From Moraxella sp. VT-16-12 (GTDB lineage: Bacteria; Pseudomonadota; Gammaproteobacteria; Pseudomonadales; Moraxellaceae): a stretch of 64,000 bases of DNA. The notes beneath the pieces were generated by a model. It was given only the letters and a program-made list of their open reading frames with translations. It searched no databases and was not told the DNA's origin. Below, in pieces: positions 55,580 to 64,000 of this stretch. The position numbers and the translations under genes are program-made. Position 1 is the first letter of the stretch; each line of letters opens with the position of its first letter. Where the stretch lies: assembly GCF_002224245.2 (NCBI RefSeq), contig NZ_NKHK02000004.1:124001-188000 (forward strand), read 5' to 3'.

Positions 55580-56370
55580 GTGTGTTTGATAAAAAACACC
55601 AGCACACTTATCACCACCAAATGCCCCACATAATACCAATAAAACAGCAGTCTAGGTAGCCGATAATGCGTGGGTGATTTGTGTTGATTTTGCTCATACC
55701 ACAACATGATTGGTACGCTTAAAAACACGCCATAATCCATCAGGCTTTTGGTGTTAAGTGGGGCGATATACTGTGTGATGATGGGGTGATTTTGACCAGC
55801 AAAAGACAAACCAAACAGCAGCAAAGTCATCACCAAAAAGCCCATCGCCCCAGCATAATAAATTGCCCCCACCCAAAAAATCACCAACATACCCCAATCT
55901 GACCAAGTGGATAATAAAGCAAGTAAGGCAAAACAAACACAGCCATAAAAATAACTGCGTGTGCGGTGAAGGTGCGTTAAGATGATAAGAGTAAGTAGCC
56001 CAAATCCAAGCGTAAACAGCACGTTGCCATAATAAAAAATTAGCCAAGGATTTGCCAACAATCCATCATCGCCCATCAGTGGGTATATATAAACTGCAAA
56101 AGGCAGCTGAGCTAATAAGCCAAAGCCAAATAAACGGCGAGCATAGCCTGTTATGTTGCGACTTAGCCTAAATCCTATCACCACCAAAAAACACGCCAAT
56201 GGTATGGTCAATCGCCCAAAAAAGTGCAACAGCTCTGACAGTAGAGTATCGGTTGGCACAAATGCCCATGCCAAATGACCCACCGTCATTGCCACCATCA
56301 TCAATAGCTTGATGCGGTCAAGGTACGATAGGTTTTGGTGGGTGCGGATAATAAAAGGATTAAAATCCAA
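55576..56370 (-). CDS. TraX family membrane protein
   Basis: A 264-residue protein with about eight membrane segments. LDRIKLLMMVAMTVGHLAWAF near residue 17 and FFGRLTIPLACFLVVIGFRLSRN are the signature blocks of the TraX family, which in F plasmids acetylates pilin but on chromosomes has unknown roles. The usual VDHIG is GHLAW here. It converges with rnfH, overlapping by 4 nt, and lies 9 nt after the DUF2789 gene. Confidence 0.85.
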   Translation of the reverse strand: MDFNPFIIRTHQNLSYLDRIKLLMMVAMTVGHLAWAFVPTDTLLSELLHFFGRLTIPLACFLVVIGFRLSRNITGYARRLFGFGLLAQLPFAVYIYPLMGDDGLLANPWLIFYYGNVLFTLGFGLLTLIILTHLHRTRSYFYGCVCFALLALLSTWSDWGMLVIFWVGAIYYAGAMGFLVMTLLLFGLSFAGQNHPIITQYIAPLNTKSLMDYGVFLSVPIMLWYEQNQHKSPTHYRLPRLLFYWYYVGHLVVISVLVFFIKHT

Positions 56371-56379
56371 GGATTTTTA

Positions 56380-56616
56380 TCAGCTTTCGTGCAAACGGGC
56401 GTTTAGCTCATCTATCACCAGCGACCAAACAGCATCACGTTTCCACTCTTCACAGATAAACATTTTTTGTTGTTCATCCAAAAACGGGGCTTCTTTTAGG
56501 CTGGTATTTTCAGGTAGTTGGTTGTTTTGGATAAACGTTTCAATCGCTTCGTCAGAGCTATCAAGCCCAAGTTGAGCAAATAAATCATTCATGGTGTAAT
56601 CGGTATCGCCTAGCAT
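56380..56616 (-). CDS. DUF2789 family protein
   Basis: A 78-residue acidic protein. TMNDLFAQLGLDSSDEAIE and the following FIQNNQLPENTSLKEAPFL match DUF2789, a small gammaproteobacterial family of unknown function. AAGGAGCACTT precedes the ATG at 56616, which favours this start over the in-frame Met eight codons later. It is probably the first gene of a unit with the TraX-like gene. Confidence 0.85.
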   Translation of the reverse strand: MLGDTDYTMNDLFAQLGLDSSDEAIETFIQNNQLPENTSLKEAPFLDEQQKMFICEEWKRDAVWSLVIDELNARLHES

Positions 56617-56830
56617 AAGTGCTCCTTGGTTGGTGTTGTGTTGATTGTAACAAAAGTTGGGGAATGAATGATGTATTTTATATCATTATTGTTGTCAAAC
56701 TATAAAATTAATACGCAACTTTTGTAAACACCAAATGCTAGCATCGCTCATGATAAAGATAATTTATCAATAATAAATAAAATGAATTATTTTTTTAATT
56801 TTTAAAACTTTTTATTGTGATTTAAGGATA

Positions 56831-56864
56831 AAAAAACACCCCTAATGCGATAGGAGTGTTTTTG
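56831..56864 (-). terminator. Intrinsic terminator of mdh
   Basis: ACACTCCTA pairs with TAGGGGTGT around TCGCAT with one U-G wobble, followed by T7 on the minus strand. Confidence 0.88.
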
Positions 56865-56876
56865 GTTATAATAACC

Positions 56877-57863
56877 TTAGAGCAAATGAGCAATCGCTGC
56901 ACGCTCTTCTTCAAGTTCATTTAGCGTAATGTTGATACGCTCTTGGCTAAACTCATCAATCTCTAAGCCTTGAACAATGGTGTATTCGCCGTTTTCGGTG
57001 GTAACAGGGAAACCAAACATCACGCCTTCTGGAATGCCATAAGAGCCATCAGATGGGATGCCCATGGTTACCCATTCGCCGTTTGAGCCAAGTGCCCAAT
57101 CACGCATGTGGTCAATGGCAGCGTTAGCAGCAGAAGCGGCTGATGACAAGCCACGCGCTTCAATGATGGCAGCACCACGTTTGCCTACGGTGGGCAAGAA
57201 CACGTTGGCGTTCCATTCTTGGTCGTTAATCATCTCTTTAACAGACTCGCCATCAATGGTGGCAAAGCGATAGTCAGCGTACATGGTTGGGCTGTGGTTA
57301 CCCCAAACGGTCAAGTTTTTGATGTCTTTGACGGCTTTGCCAGTCTTTTTGGCAACTTGGGTCAAAGCACGGTTGTGGTCAAGGCGAAGCATCGCAGTGA
57401 AGTTTTTGGCAGGCAAATCAGGGGCTGACTTCATGGCGATGTAGGCGTTGGTGTTTGCTGGGTTACCGACCACTAGGACTTTGACATCACGGCTAGCCAC
57501 ATCATTTAGGGCTTTGCCTTGAACGGTAAAGATTTTGGCGTTTTCTTGAAGCAGGTCAGCACGCTCCATACCAGGTCCACGGGGACGAGCACCCACAAGT
57601 AGGGCATAGTCAGCGTCTTTAAATGCCACATTTGGGTCATCTGTGCCAATCACGTCCACAAGCAGTGGGAATGCACAGTCATCAAGCTCCATGATAACGC
57701 CTTGTAGGGCTTGTTGTGCTTTTTCGTTAGGGATTTCTAGTAGTTGTAAAATCACAGGTTGGTCTTTGCCAAGCATCTCACCTGATGCAATACGAAACAG
57801 TAGGCTGTAACCGATTTGACCAGCCGCACCAGTTACGGCAACACGAACGGGTTGTTTGCTCAT
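56877..57863 (-). CDS. mdh: Malate dehydrogenase
   Basis: A 328-residue NAD-dependent enzyme of the TCA cycle that oxidises malate to oxaloacetate. It is of the cytosolic-type class (about 328 residues) and not the E. coli class (312). [21 protein letters not shown] is the NAD fold, [15 protein letters not shown] the mobile loop with catalytic Arg, [13 protein letters not shown] and LRLDHNRAL substrate-side segments, and [10 protein letters not shown] the catalytic His. Start with AAGGATAA upstream. It is monocistronic. Confidence 0.97.
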   Translation of the reverse strand: MSKQPVRVAVTGAAGQIGYSLLFRIASGEMLGKDQPVILQLLEIPNEKAQQALQGVIMELDDCAFPLLVDVIGTDDPNVAFKDADYALLVGARPRGPGMERADLLQENAKIFTVQGKALNDVASRDVKVLVVGNPANTNAYIAMKSAPDLPAKNFTAMLRLDHNRALTQVAKKTGKAVKDIKNLTVWGNHSPTMYADYRFATIDGESVKEMINDQEWNANVFLPTVGKRGAAIIEARGLSSAASAANAAIDHMRDWALGSNGEWVTMGIPSDGSYGIPEGVMFGFPVTTENGEYTIVQGLEIDEFSQERINITLNELEEERAAIAHLL

Positions 57864-58055
57864 GATTTATCCTTAAAAATGGGAGAAAATTGGGGTAATT
57901 TTACAATTTCAAAACCATTTGAACATTGCAAAATCACCCTAGTTTAGCATATTTTTTGGGAGATTGGCAAAGATTTTTTGGGCGTTATGATTGATGATAA
58001 AAATCATTTTGCCAGTTTATTTGATGGGTTACTCAAAGCAAAGCGAGTGGTTGTC

Positions 58056-58084
58056 AAAAAACCGCCCATGATTAGGCGGTTTTA
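58056..58084 (-). terminator. Intrinsic terminator of slt
   Basis: ACCGCC and GGCGGT pair around TAATCATG, followed by TTTTTTG on the minus strand. Confidence 0.82.
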
Positions 58085-58091
58085 GCTTAAA

Positions 58092-60125
58092 TTACCACGA
58101 TGGCGATACATTGCCCATACGCTGAGTGATGGAGATGGGTTGCCCCATGAGTGTGCTGTAAATAGTGGCATTGGTCATCACTTGTTTGACATAATCACGA
58201 GTCTCAAAATAGGGAATGGCTTCTACAAACTGGTCAGCAGAGATGGTGCCATGTTTGGGCAGCCATTTTTTGACAGGGTTTGAGCCAGCGTTATAAGCGG
58301 CGGTGGCAGGGGCGATTTGTCCGTTAAACTCTCGGGCTTTGTCAGACAGATACCATGTGCCATAGCGAATGTTGGTGTCAGGATTGGTGGCATTGCCACT
58401 GCTGCCGATTTTACGAGCAATCATGTTGGCGGTGGCAGGCATGATTTGCATTAAACCACCAGCCCCCACACCAGATTTGGCGTTGGGTTGAAAACGGCTT
58501 TCTTTGTGAGTGATGCCTAATGCCCATGCAGGGTCAATACCAACATTGCGACTGTGATTCATAAAGCTGTGCTGATAAATGGGGGGTGTGGGGTGCGATA
58601 AAGCACTTACTTTGGCGTTTGGATTTTTGTCGTGCAGATATTCTGCTGCATAGATACTGCGATTATAGACGCCCATGTCGTGAGCTTTTTTGGCAGCAGC
58701 GATGATAAGTGCATGGTCGCCTGCCTTGGTGGCGTTGCGTACCGCCCAGTTCCATTCACGTTGGATGTGTTCAGGATTGGCATTATTTTGCATGAGCATA
58801 AAAGCACGAGCAAAATTGGCGTCTTTCATGACACGGTCGGCATCTCTTGCACTGATGGCAGGCAGTTGATTGCCACCAATATCAGAGATGGACAGGCGTT
58901 GCCCAATGCGGTCTTTGGCGAGCAGACCATAGTAGTCCAGCTTGTTTGCCAAACTGCCATATAGCTGGCGAGCTTGGTTTTGTTTGCCAGTTTGTTCGTA
59001 GGCACGAGCAAGCCAGTACTGCCAAATGCGTTCGCTACGTTTGTCCATGCTCATCGCTTCAATGGCAAATGCCACGTCCGCCCATTGGCTAAAATAAATC
59101 GCCACTTGGGCGTAATCTTCGGCTTCTTCATAGTTAAACGGTTCACCTTGGCTATTTCTAAACCAAGTTACCGCTTCCATATTAAAGCCATCATCGGTAT
59201 TCATGTTCATGCGTTTGACAGCAATGCTTCGCCACGCATAGCGTTTTGCCATGTCAGAGAGCAGTTTTTGGGGGTGTGCATTATCGGCATTGATGTCAAA
59301 GCTAAGTTGTTGCTGGGCTTGCCAATAAGAGCGATGTGCTAGCTGGCTGATGGCATAGATGTATAGATATTGGTTGGTTTCGCTGTATGGCGATGTGGCA
59401 AATTGCGTTAAAAAGGCGTTGGGGTTGGCTTTGATGCTTGATAGGGTGCCATAATCAATCGCCAGTCCAAGAGAGCGAGCCAAATTAACAATGTCGCTGA
59501 TTTTATCGGTGGCAGGCTGACGGCTAGACAGCTGACGACCATCAATGCGTATCATGCGAACAAGCTGTTCTTGGCGGTCAGTGCGAGTTATGCGTGGGTT
59601 GTTTGCCATTTCGCTGGCAAGTTTGTCGCACAAAGACTGCTTGATGTTGGTATTTAGCCAAACTTCTGATTTTTGGTGTAAGGCACGAGCATCCCCTGCA
59701 TGATTAAAACCAAGACCGATGGCACAGGCTTCGGATGCATCGGCATTTTCTATGGAGTGAGCTACGGCACGCACGCTGGCATAATCACCTTGGCGAGCTT
59801 TGGTTTCGGCATAGTCGGCAGCCAGTTTTTCGCTCATGACATTACTGGGATATTGGCGGACAAAAGCATTGACGGTATCAGGCGATTGGCTAGACAGATT
59901 ATAATTCAGTCGCCAATAAGTCGGATACATCGCAAAAAGCGTGCCTTGCATACTTTGCTCATACTGATACATGGCGTTGGGGCTTGCTTTTTGGCGTTCA
60001 GCTTCCATAAACTGATAGACACTGGTATCATATTGATAATCAGCACACGCCACCAAACCTAAGCTTGCCAAAGATAGAGCAAGGGCGGTTTTGTAAAACA
60101 GATGAGAAAGTGGGGAAGTTTTCAT
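58092..60125 (-). CDS. slt: Lytic murein transglycosylase (Slt70-like)
   Basis: A 677-residue periplasmic enzyme that cleaves peptidoglycan glycan strands to 1,6-anhydromuramyl products. A long superhelical N-terminal region (to about 500) is followed by the SLT domain: ALGITHKESRFQPNAKSGVGA with the catalytic Glu, GGLMQIMPATANMIARKIG, and NIRYGTWYLSD and AAYNAGSNPVKKWL. The N-terminal signal ends LGLVACAD, a lipobox-like sequence, so it may be a membrane-anchored lipoprotein unlike soluble Slt70. The start at 60123-60125 is favoured by AAGGCTTCTT; the seven codons upstream are doubtful. Confidence 0.92.
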   Translation of the reverse strand: MKTSPLSHLFYKTALALSLASLGLVACADYQYDTSVYQFMEAERQKASPNAMYQYEQSMQGTLFAMYPTYWRLNYNLSSQSPDTVNAFVRQYPSNVMSEKLAADYAETKARQGDYASVRAVAHSIENADASEACAIGLGFNHAGDARALHQKSEVWLNTNIKQSLCDKLASEMANNPRITRTDRQEQLVRMIRIDGRQLSSRQPATDKISDIVNLARSLGLAIDYGTLSSIKANPNAFLTQFATSPYSETNQYLYIYAISQLAHRSYWQAQQQLSFDINADNAHPQKLLSDMAKRYAWRSIAVKRMNMNTDDGFNMEAVTWFRNSQGEPFNYEEAEDYAQVAIYFSQWADVAFAIEAMSMDKRSERIWQYWLARAYEQTGKQNQARQLYGSLANKLDYYGLLAKDRIGQRLSISDIGGNQLPAISARDADRVMKDANFARAFMLMQNNANPEHIQREWNWAVRNATKAGDHALIIAAAKKAHDMGVYNRSIYAAEYLHDKNPNAKVSALSHPTPPIYQHSFMNHSRNVGIDPAWALGITHKESRFQPNAKSGVGAGGLMQIMPATANMIARKIGSSGNATNPDTNIRYGTWYLSDKAREFNGQIAPATAAYNAGSNPVKKWLPKHGTISADQFVEAIPYFETRDYVKQVMTNATIYSTLMGQPISITQRMGNVSPSW

Positions 60126-60292
60126 AAGAAGCCTTTTGGGGTACAAATATTGTTAGCTTAACAAATTATCTTTGCCTAAGCTGTGCAGGTTGTATGAAAT
60201 TGGTAAAAATTCAGGCATTTTAGCAAGTAATAAGCAAAATTGCCACGTCAATCATGTCGCCACATCATTTATATTTGATTAAAAAATAATCA

Positions 60293-60604
60293 TTATATAA
60301 AAGTACGCCAAAGTATCGCCAAAACCACCACCACACAGCCAAACCACCATACATATCTGGCAAAAGCTGGGGTATCTGCCAAATGCTCCCCTTGCCCTGC
60401 CATGTCGTTTTGTGTAACGACAAATCGTAAATACACACATTCTATCAATGACATGACTGCCAAACTTAGATATGTCGCCACATAAATCAAGTCTGGCGTT
60501 GCTTTAAAAATCTTTACACTGCCCAACACAGCAAATTGAATTGCTCCCACAAAAAAGATGGCACGATAACAATAAGGGTGATTGATGAGTTGTTTTAAGG
60601 TCAT
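60293..60604 (-). CDS. Small membrane protein of unknown function
   Basis: A 103-residue protein with three hydrophobic segments (about residues 15-32, 41-62 and 84-101). I recognise no family. The ATG at 60602-60604 has GGAC upstream; the TTG four codons earlier overlaps it. It is divergent from miaB. Moderate confidence as a gene because of its length and regular codon structure. Confidence 0.55.
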   Translation of the reverse strand: MTLKQLINHPYCYRAIFFVGAIQFAVLGSVKIFKATPDLIYVATYLSLAVMSLIECVYLRFVVTQNDMAGQGEHLADTPAFARYVWWFGCVVVVLAILWRTFI

Positions 60605-60667
60605 GACCAAGTCCAAAAGGTGCTTTGTGTAATTATAACAAAAATCAAAGACTTATATACAAACTTA

Positions 60668-60676
60668 TGCTATAAT
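60668..60676 (+). promoter_or_regulatory. Extended -10 promoter of miaB
   Basis: ATGCTATAAT, with TATAAT at 60671-60676 and TG one base upstream. The start would fall near 60683, giving a leader of about 70 nt. No good -35. Confidence 0.5.
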
Positions 60677-60753
60677 ACTCTGTTATTTTATTGATTTTAG
60701 TGCCATTAGTTACCAAAACGCACCTGTGTGTTTAGAAGCCCTTGGAGAAAACC

Positions 60754-62235
60754 ATGACCGCTCAAACCTTTAACCCCAAAGACTTTCAAAAAACCACCCA
60801 ACCTGCCCCCAACCCTGCCCAATCACTCTATCAAATCGGTGAACCTGTCCCAAGCCAAAACAGCCACCCCAAAAAAGTCTTTATCGTTACCCAAGGCTGT
60901 CAGATGAACGAATACGACAGCCAAAAAATGGGTGATGTGCTGGGCGACTCTCATGGTATGGTGGTTACCCGCGACATTAACGAAGCTGATGTGCTGATTA
61001 TGAACACCTGCTCAATCCGTGAAAAAGCCCAAGAGAAGGTGTTTAGTGAGCTGGGTCGCTGGCGTAAACTTAAAGAAAAAAATCCCAATTTGGTCATTGG
61101 TGTGGGTGGCTGTGTTGCTAGCCAAGAAGGCGATAACATCCAAAAACGAGCCCCTTATGTGGACATGGTGTTTGGGCCGCAGACTTTGCATCGTCTGCCA
61201 GAGCTGTACGAATCCACCACCAAACAAGCCAAATTAGTGGACGCTCCCACGCCCAAAAATCGCATTGGTGTGGTGGATGTGTCTTTTCCAAGCATTGAAA
61301 AATTTGACTTTTTGCCAGAGCCAAAAGTAGAAGGTTACAAAGCCTTTGTGTCCATCATGGAGGGCTGTTCTAAATACTGCTCGTTTTGTGTGGTGCCTTA
61401 TACCCGCGGTGAGGAGCTGTCTCGCCCCTTGGACGATGTGCTAGCGGAGATTGACAGTCTGGCAGAGCAGGGCGTGCGTGAGATTAACCTACTTGGTCAA
61501 AACGTCAATGGCTATCGTGGTCAAAAAGATGATGGCACCATTTGTCGTTTTAGTGAGCTGCTTTATTATGTGTCGCACATTGAGGGCATTGAAAGGATTC
61601 GCTACACTACAAGCCACCCCTTGGAGTTTACTGATGACATTATTGAAGCCTACAAACACATTCCAAAACTGGTGTCGCATTTGCACCTGCCTGTACAAAG
61701 TGGCTCAAACGCGATTTTGGCGGCGATGAAACGTAACCACACCATTGATGTTTATACCACTCAAATCGCCAAACTGCGAGCCATTCGTCCTGATTTGCAT
61801 TTGTCTAGTGATTTTATTATCGGTTTTCCCAATGAAAGCGACCAAGATTTTGCTGATACCTTAAACCTTGCCAAAGAGCTTGATTTTGACCATTCATACA
61901 GTTTCATTTATTCAAAACGTCCCGGCACACCAGCGTCTGATTTGCCTGATAATGTCAGCTTTGAAACCAAAAAGGCTCGCCTTGCGATGTTTCAGGAAGT
62001 CATCAAAGCATCTACTTTTGCCAAAACTCGCTCTATGGTTGGTCAAGTTGTCCGCGTGCTGGTGGAGGAGCGTGCCAACCGCCGTGAAGGTTATCTACAC
62101 GGCACAGCGGATAACACCCGTTCGGTGATTTTTAATGGAGGTGATGAGCTACTAGGCAAATTTGTCAATGTCAAAATCACCCATGCCATCAGCATGCATT
62201 TGGTGGAAGGCGAGCTTGTGGAGATTTTGGGGTGA
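60754..62235 (+). CDS. miaB: tRNA-2-methylthio-N6-dimethylallyladenosine synthase MiaB
   Basis: A 493-residue radical-SAM methylthiotransferase that converts i6A37 to ms2i6A37 in tRNAs reading UNN codons. The N-terminal UPF0004 domain binds one 4Fe-4S cluster through Cys49 ([11 protein letters not shown]), Cys86 ([10 protein letters not shown]) and Cys120 (GVGGCVAS); the radical-SAM cluster is C205-x3-C209-x2-C212 (CSKYCSFC). A TRAM domain closes the protein. An N-terminal Pro/Gln-rich extension of about 35 residues is longer than in E. coli. The ATG at 60754 follows TTGGAG; the TTG within that site is not the start. Confidence 0.97.
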   Translation: MTAQTFNPKDFQKTTQPAPNPAQSLYQIGEPVPSQNSHPKKVFIVTQGCQMNEYDSQKMGDVLGDSHGMVVTRDINEADVLIMNTCSIREKAQEKVFSELGRWRKLKEKNPNLVIGVGGCVASQEGDNIQKRAPYVDMVFGPQTLHRLPELYESTTKQAKLVDAPTPKNRIGVVDVSFPSIEKFDFLPEPKVEGYKAFVSIMEGCSKYCSFCVVPYTRGEELSRPLDDVLAEIDSLAEQGVREINLLGQNVNGYRGQKDDGTICRFSELLYYVSHIEGIERIRYTTSHPLEFTDDIIEAYKHIPKLVSHLHLPVQSGSNAILAAMKRNHTIDVYTTQIAKLRAIRPDLHLSSDFIIGFPNESDQDFADTLNLAKELDFDHSYSFIYSKRPGTPASDLPDNVSFETKKARLAMFQEVIKASTFAKTRSMVGQVVRVLVEERANRREGYLHGTADNTRSVIFNGGDELLGKFVNVKITHAISMHLVEGELVEILG

Positions 62236-63350
62236 GTGAGTTTAAGTCTCCTGATGAGCTATTTGAGCAAGCACGCCACGCCATTTTGTATCAAGATGAG
62301 CCACTCATGGCATTGTGCGTGCCATTGTATTATCATCTGCGACTGCAAAAATTTCACCTAAAACACGACCACAAACAAGCCATACAACAAAAAAACCACT
62401 TTGAACAAACCAAGCTGACAGCCCCACCCACCATCAACAAAGCCCCACTATTTATCACAGGCAAAACAGGCAGTGGCAAAACGCATTTGATAAAGACTTT
62501 GTGTCAGATGACGGGCGTAAATTTTTTGGTGATTAACGCCACCCACATGAGCAATAGTGGCTTTAAGGGCATGACGCTGGCGGACATTGGTGAGATGCTT
62601 TTAAGCCAAGCGAAAAATGAACGCCTTGCACAATTTAGTGTGGTGTTTTTTGATGAGTTTGATAAGCTGTTTTTGGAAGGCACAAACAGCGTGCGAGATT
62701 GGCATAGGGCGTTAGCGACTGAGCTTTTAACCATCATAGAAGGCAGCAGCGATTTTCCGGTCAAAGATGACAAGGGCATACCCACCCATCACATGATGTT
62801 TATCTTGGGTGGCAGTTTTGGCATGCACCAAGATAACGCACCCATTGGTTTTACCGCCACACCACACAAAACCGCCACACCGATGAATTTGGTGGGATTG
62901 TCTGAGTATGGGTTGCCTGATGAGCTGTCAGGGCGGATAGGGCGGATTATTCGTATGAATGAGCTGACAGATGACCAGCTAAAAGATATTTTGTGCAAAA
63001 GTCCCACATCGCCGTTTGTAGCACTACAAAAACAACTGTCATTGGAGTGGTGTCAGGTCAGCATGAGTACCGAGCTGTTGAATGAGCTGGTCGTACGCCA
63101 AAAAGATGCCATTGCCAAATTTGGTGTGCGTGGGTTGTATCAAGGTTTTTATGAGCTGCCCCAAGTCCAAGATGTGTTAAGATGTGCTCCTGATAATCGC
63201 TATCATCATTATGAGCTGACTGTTGATGGCCACACAAAGACATATCAGCCAAATTATCGTCCCACCCCAAACATCACCATTAAAGTCATGCCAACATTTC
63301 AGCCAGAACCAGAGCCAGAGCACATAACGGGTGATGATATGCCATTTTAG
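62232..63350 (+). CDS. ClpX-like AAA+ ATPase, function unknown
   Basis: A 372-residue single-domain AAA+ protein. Walker A is [10 protein letters not shown] (77-86), Walker [12 protein letters not shown] (Asp141-Glu142), sensor 1 [12 protein letters not shown], and the arginine-finger/sensor region is [15 protein letters not shown]. The order and spacing, with LSGRIGRII, are close to ClpX and HslU, but the ClpX zinc domain and a clear ClpP-binding IGF loop are missing. The start is GTG at 62232, overlapping the miaB stop (GTGA), so it is translated by coupling. The C-terminus is a Pro/Glu-rich tail. The partner and substrate are unknown. Confidence 0.78.
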   Translation: MSEFKSPDELFEQARHAILYQDEPLMALCVPLYYHLRLQKFHLKHDHKQAIQQKNHFEQTKLTAPPTINKAPLFITGKTGSGKTHLIKTLCQMTGVNFLVINATHMSNSGFKGMTLADIGEMLLSQAKNERLAQFSVVFFDEFDKLFLEGTNSVRDWHRALATELLTIIEGSSDFPVKDDKGIPTHHMMFILGGSFGMHQDNAPIGFTATPHKTATPMNLVGLSEYGLPDELSGRIGRIIRMNELTDDQLKDILCKSPTSPFVALQKQLSLEWCQVSMSTELLNELVVRQKDAIAKFGVRGLYQGFYELPQVQDVLRCAPDNRYHHYELTVDGHTKTYQPNYRPTPNITIKVMPTFQPEPEPEHITGDDMPF

Positions 63351-63445
63351 TTGGTTTGGTTTTATCTGTTTTTAAATGATTTAAAAGATAAAGTTTGCCA
63401 TTAACCGATGAATTTTTGGTCAAAAAACAAACTTTTTTATAAAAA

Positions 63446-64000
63446 TCATTGTTTTTGCATGACATCAAACACAGGGGGAAGCTGTTTTTCTTGTTGGTGT
63501 TCTTGGGCGGTCAGTCGCTCGGGCGATAAGCCTTTGATGATGGAGAGTTCTTTGATATTTTTGCGATTTTTGCGAAACAACAGCACAGGCACCATGCGAG
63601 CAAATTCAAACAAATGCAAATACCCTTCTTCATCGCCATCAAATTCGTCATTTTCATCAGGTCGGATACTGGCGATTTTGGCAAGGTCGGCGACTTGTTC
63701 GTTTTCATCAGCGGATAATGCCACTTCTGCCACGCCAAGCCCTGTGATAAAGCCACCTGCCCAGTCTTTTAATGCCAAAAAGCGTTCAGAAAGTTCATGC
63801 TCATCATCAGGCACAAGTGGCTCATAACCATAAGCGTCATCGTTATCTTTGAGCATAAAGCTCACATCTTCGGCATATTCGCTTAGCAAAGTGAGTGCCT
63901 CTAAATTTGGCACATCAAAACTTAGCTCTTGTAAAATCAATGTCCAACCATCTGTGTCGGTGGGTTGGCAGGCGGTCATGATGGCACTCATCAGTCCGTG
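63446..64000 (-). CDS. UPF0149 (YgfB/YecA) family protein, 5' end beyond the window
   Basis: At least 184 residues. In-frame codons continue past the Met at 63991 to the right edge and read HGLMSAIM; HGL-S is the conserved N-terminal block of the YgfB family, so this Met is internal and the true start is outside the window. Other landmarks are GWTLILQELSFD, ALKDWAGGFITGLGVAEVALS, and EEGYLHLFEFARMVPVLLF. YgfB-like proteins have been linked to regulation of peptidoglycan recycling and of ribonuclease-linked processes; the role here is not known. It converges on the AAA+ gene. Confidence 0.85.
   Translation of the reverse strand, partial: HGLMSAIMTACQPTDTDGWTLILQELSFDVPNLEALTLLSEYAEDVSFMLKDNDDAYGYEPLVPDDEHELSERFLALKDWAGGFITGLGVAEVALSADENEQVADLAKIASIRPDENDEFDGDEEGYLHLFEFARMVPVLLFRKNRKNIKELSIIKGLSPERLTAQEHQQEKQLPPVFDVMQKQ

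Noticed and set aside
1-64000. CRISPR arrays, prophage, insertion sequences, integron or defence island
   Set aside because: I found no regularly spaced repeats, transposase, integrase, Cas, restriction or toxin-antitoxin proteins; nearly every gene is core metabolism, translation, RNA decay or envelope.
1-64000. tRNA or rRNA genes, including the tRNA-Leu often found after secG
   Set aside because: No cloverleaf with a CCA end or T-loop GGTTCGA pattern could be seen in the intergenic regions by eye; a tRNAscan run would settle it.

Overview
The window is a contiguous stretch of ordinary chromosome from a gammaproteobacterium, most likely a Moraxella species (family Moraxellaceae). This rests on the moderately AT-rich sequence, the protein style (short AccA, DUF2789, a PigA/HemO-type heme oxygenase, a lone pilB, an nqrABCDEF operon) and the absence of enteric gene orders. 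The assignment is inference; no rRNA or other species marker is present. I see no insertion sequence, prophage, CRISPR array, defence island, tRNA or rRNA gene.

Layout. 0-9.1 kb is entirely minus strand: the start of a UbiH-like hydroxylase (cut by the left edge), a small protein, apbE, metY and the six-gene Na+-translocating NADH:quinone reductase operon. ApbE covalently attaches FMN to NqrB and NqrC, so the flavin-loading enzyme lies close to its targets. 9.1-9.6 kb is a gene-free AT-rich spacer with three DnaA-box 9-mers before hisA. 10.3-18.1 kb holds yihY, DUF2069, a BepA-like protease, rpsO-pnp, a small membrane protein, an HD hydrolase and heme oxygenase. 18.4-28.3 kb holds a YbaN-like protein, rne, rluC, ppx, accA and an FMN-binding glutamate-synthase-like protein. 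28.3-33.2 kb holds a DUF1877 protein, a small UvrD-like helicase, proA and a lipoprotein. 33.3-37.2 kb is a CRP/CBS/DUF294 protein, a DnaQ-like exonuclease and a two-subunit sodium:solute symporter whose large subunit has a big in-frame internal deletion. 37.3-48.5 kb holds secG-tpiA, pilB, a META lipoprotein, the metN-metI-X-metQ methionine transporter, cytochrome b561, ahpF and ydcH. 48.6-52.9 kb is ltaE-yqeY-TPR-rsmI-engB. 53.3-64 kb holds cytochrome c4, an NSS-like transporter coupled to rnfH, TraX-like and DUF2789 genes, mdh, slt, miaB coupled to a ClpX-like AAA+ ATPase, and a YgfB-family gene cut by the right edge.

No large undescribed multi-gene system is apparent. The most interesting signals are at RNA and site level: an H-type pseudoknot in the rpsO leader just upstream of the S15 ribosome binding site; a long hairpin before pnp; a structured leader between a good promoter and the symporter operon; the DnaA-box cluster upstream of hisA; and a set of intrinsic terminators whose sense strand repeatedly uses CUC...GGG arms (a U-G wobble), which makes them weaker when read from the other strand. 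The symporter deletion is the clearest gene-level oddity.
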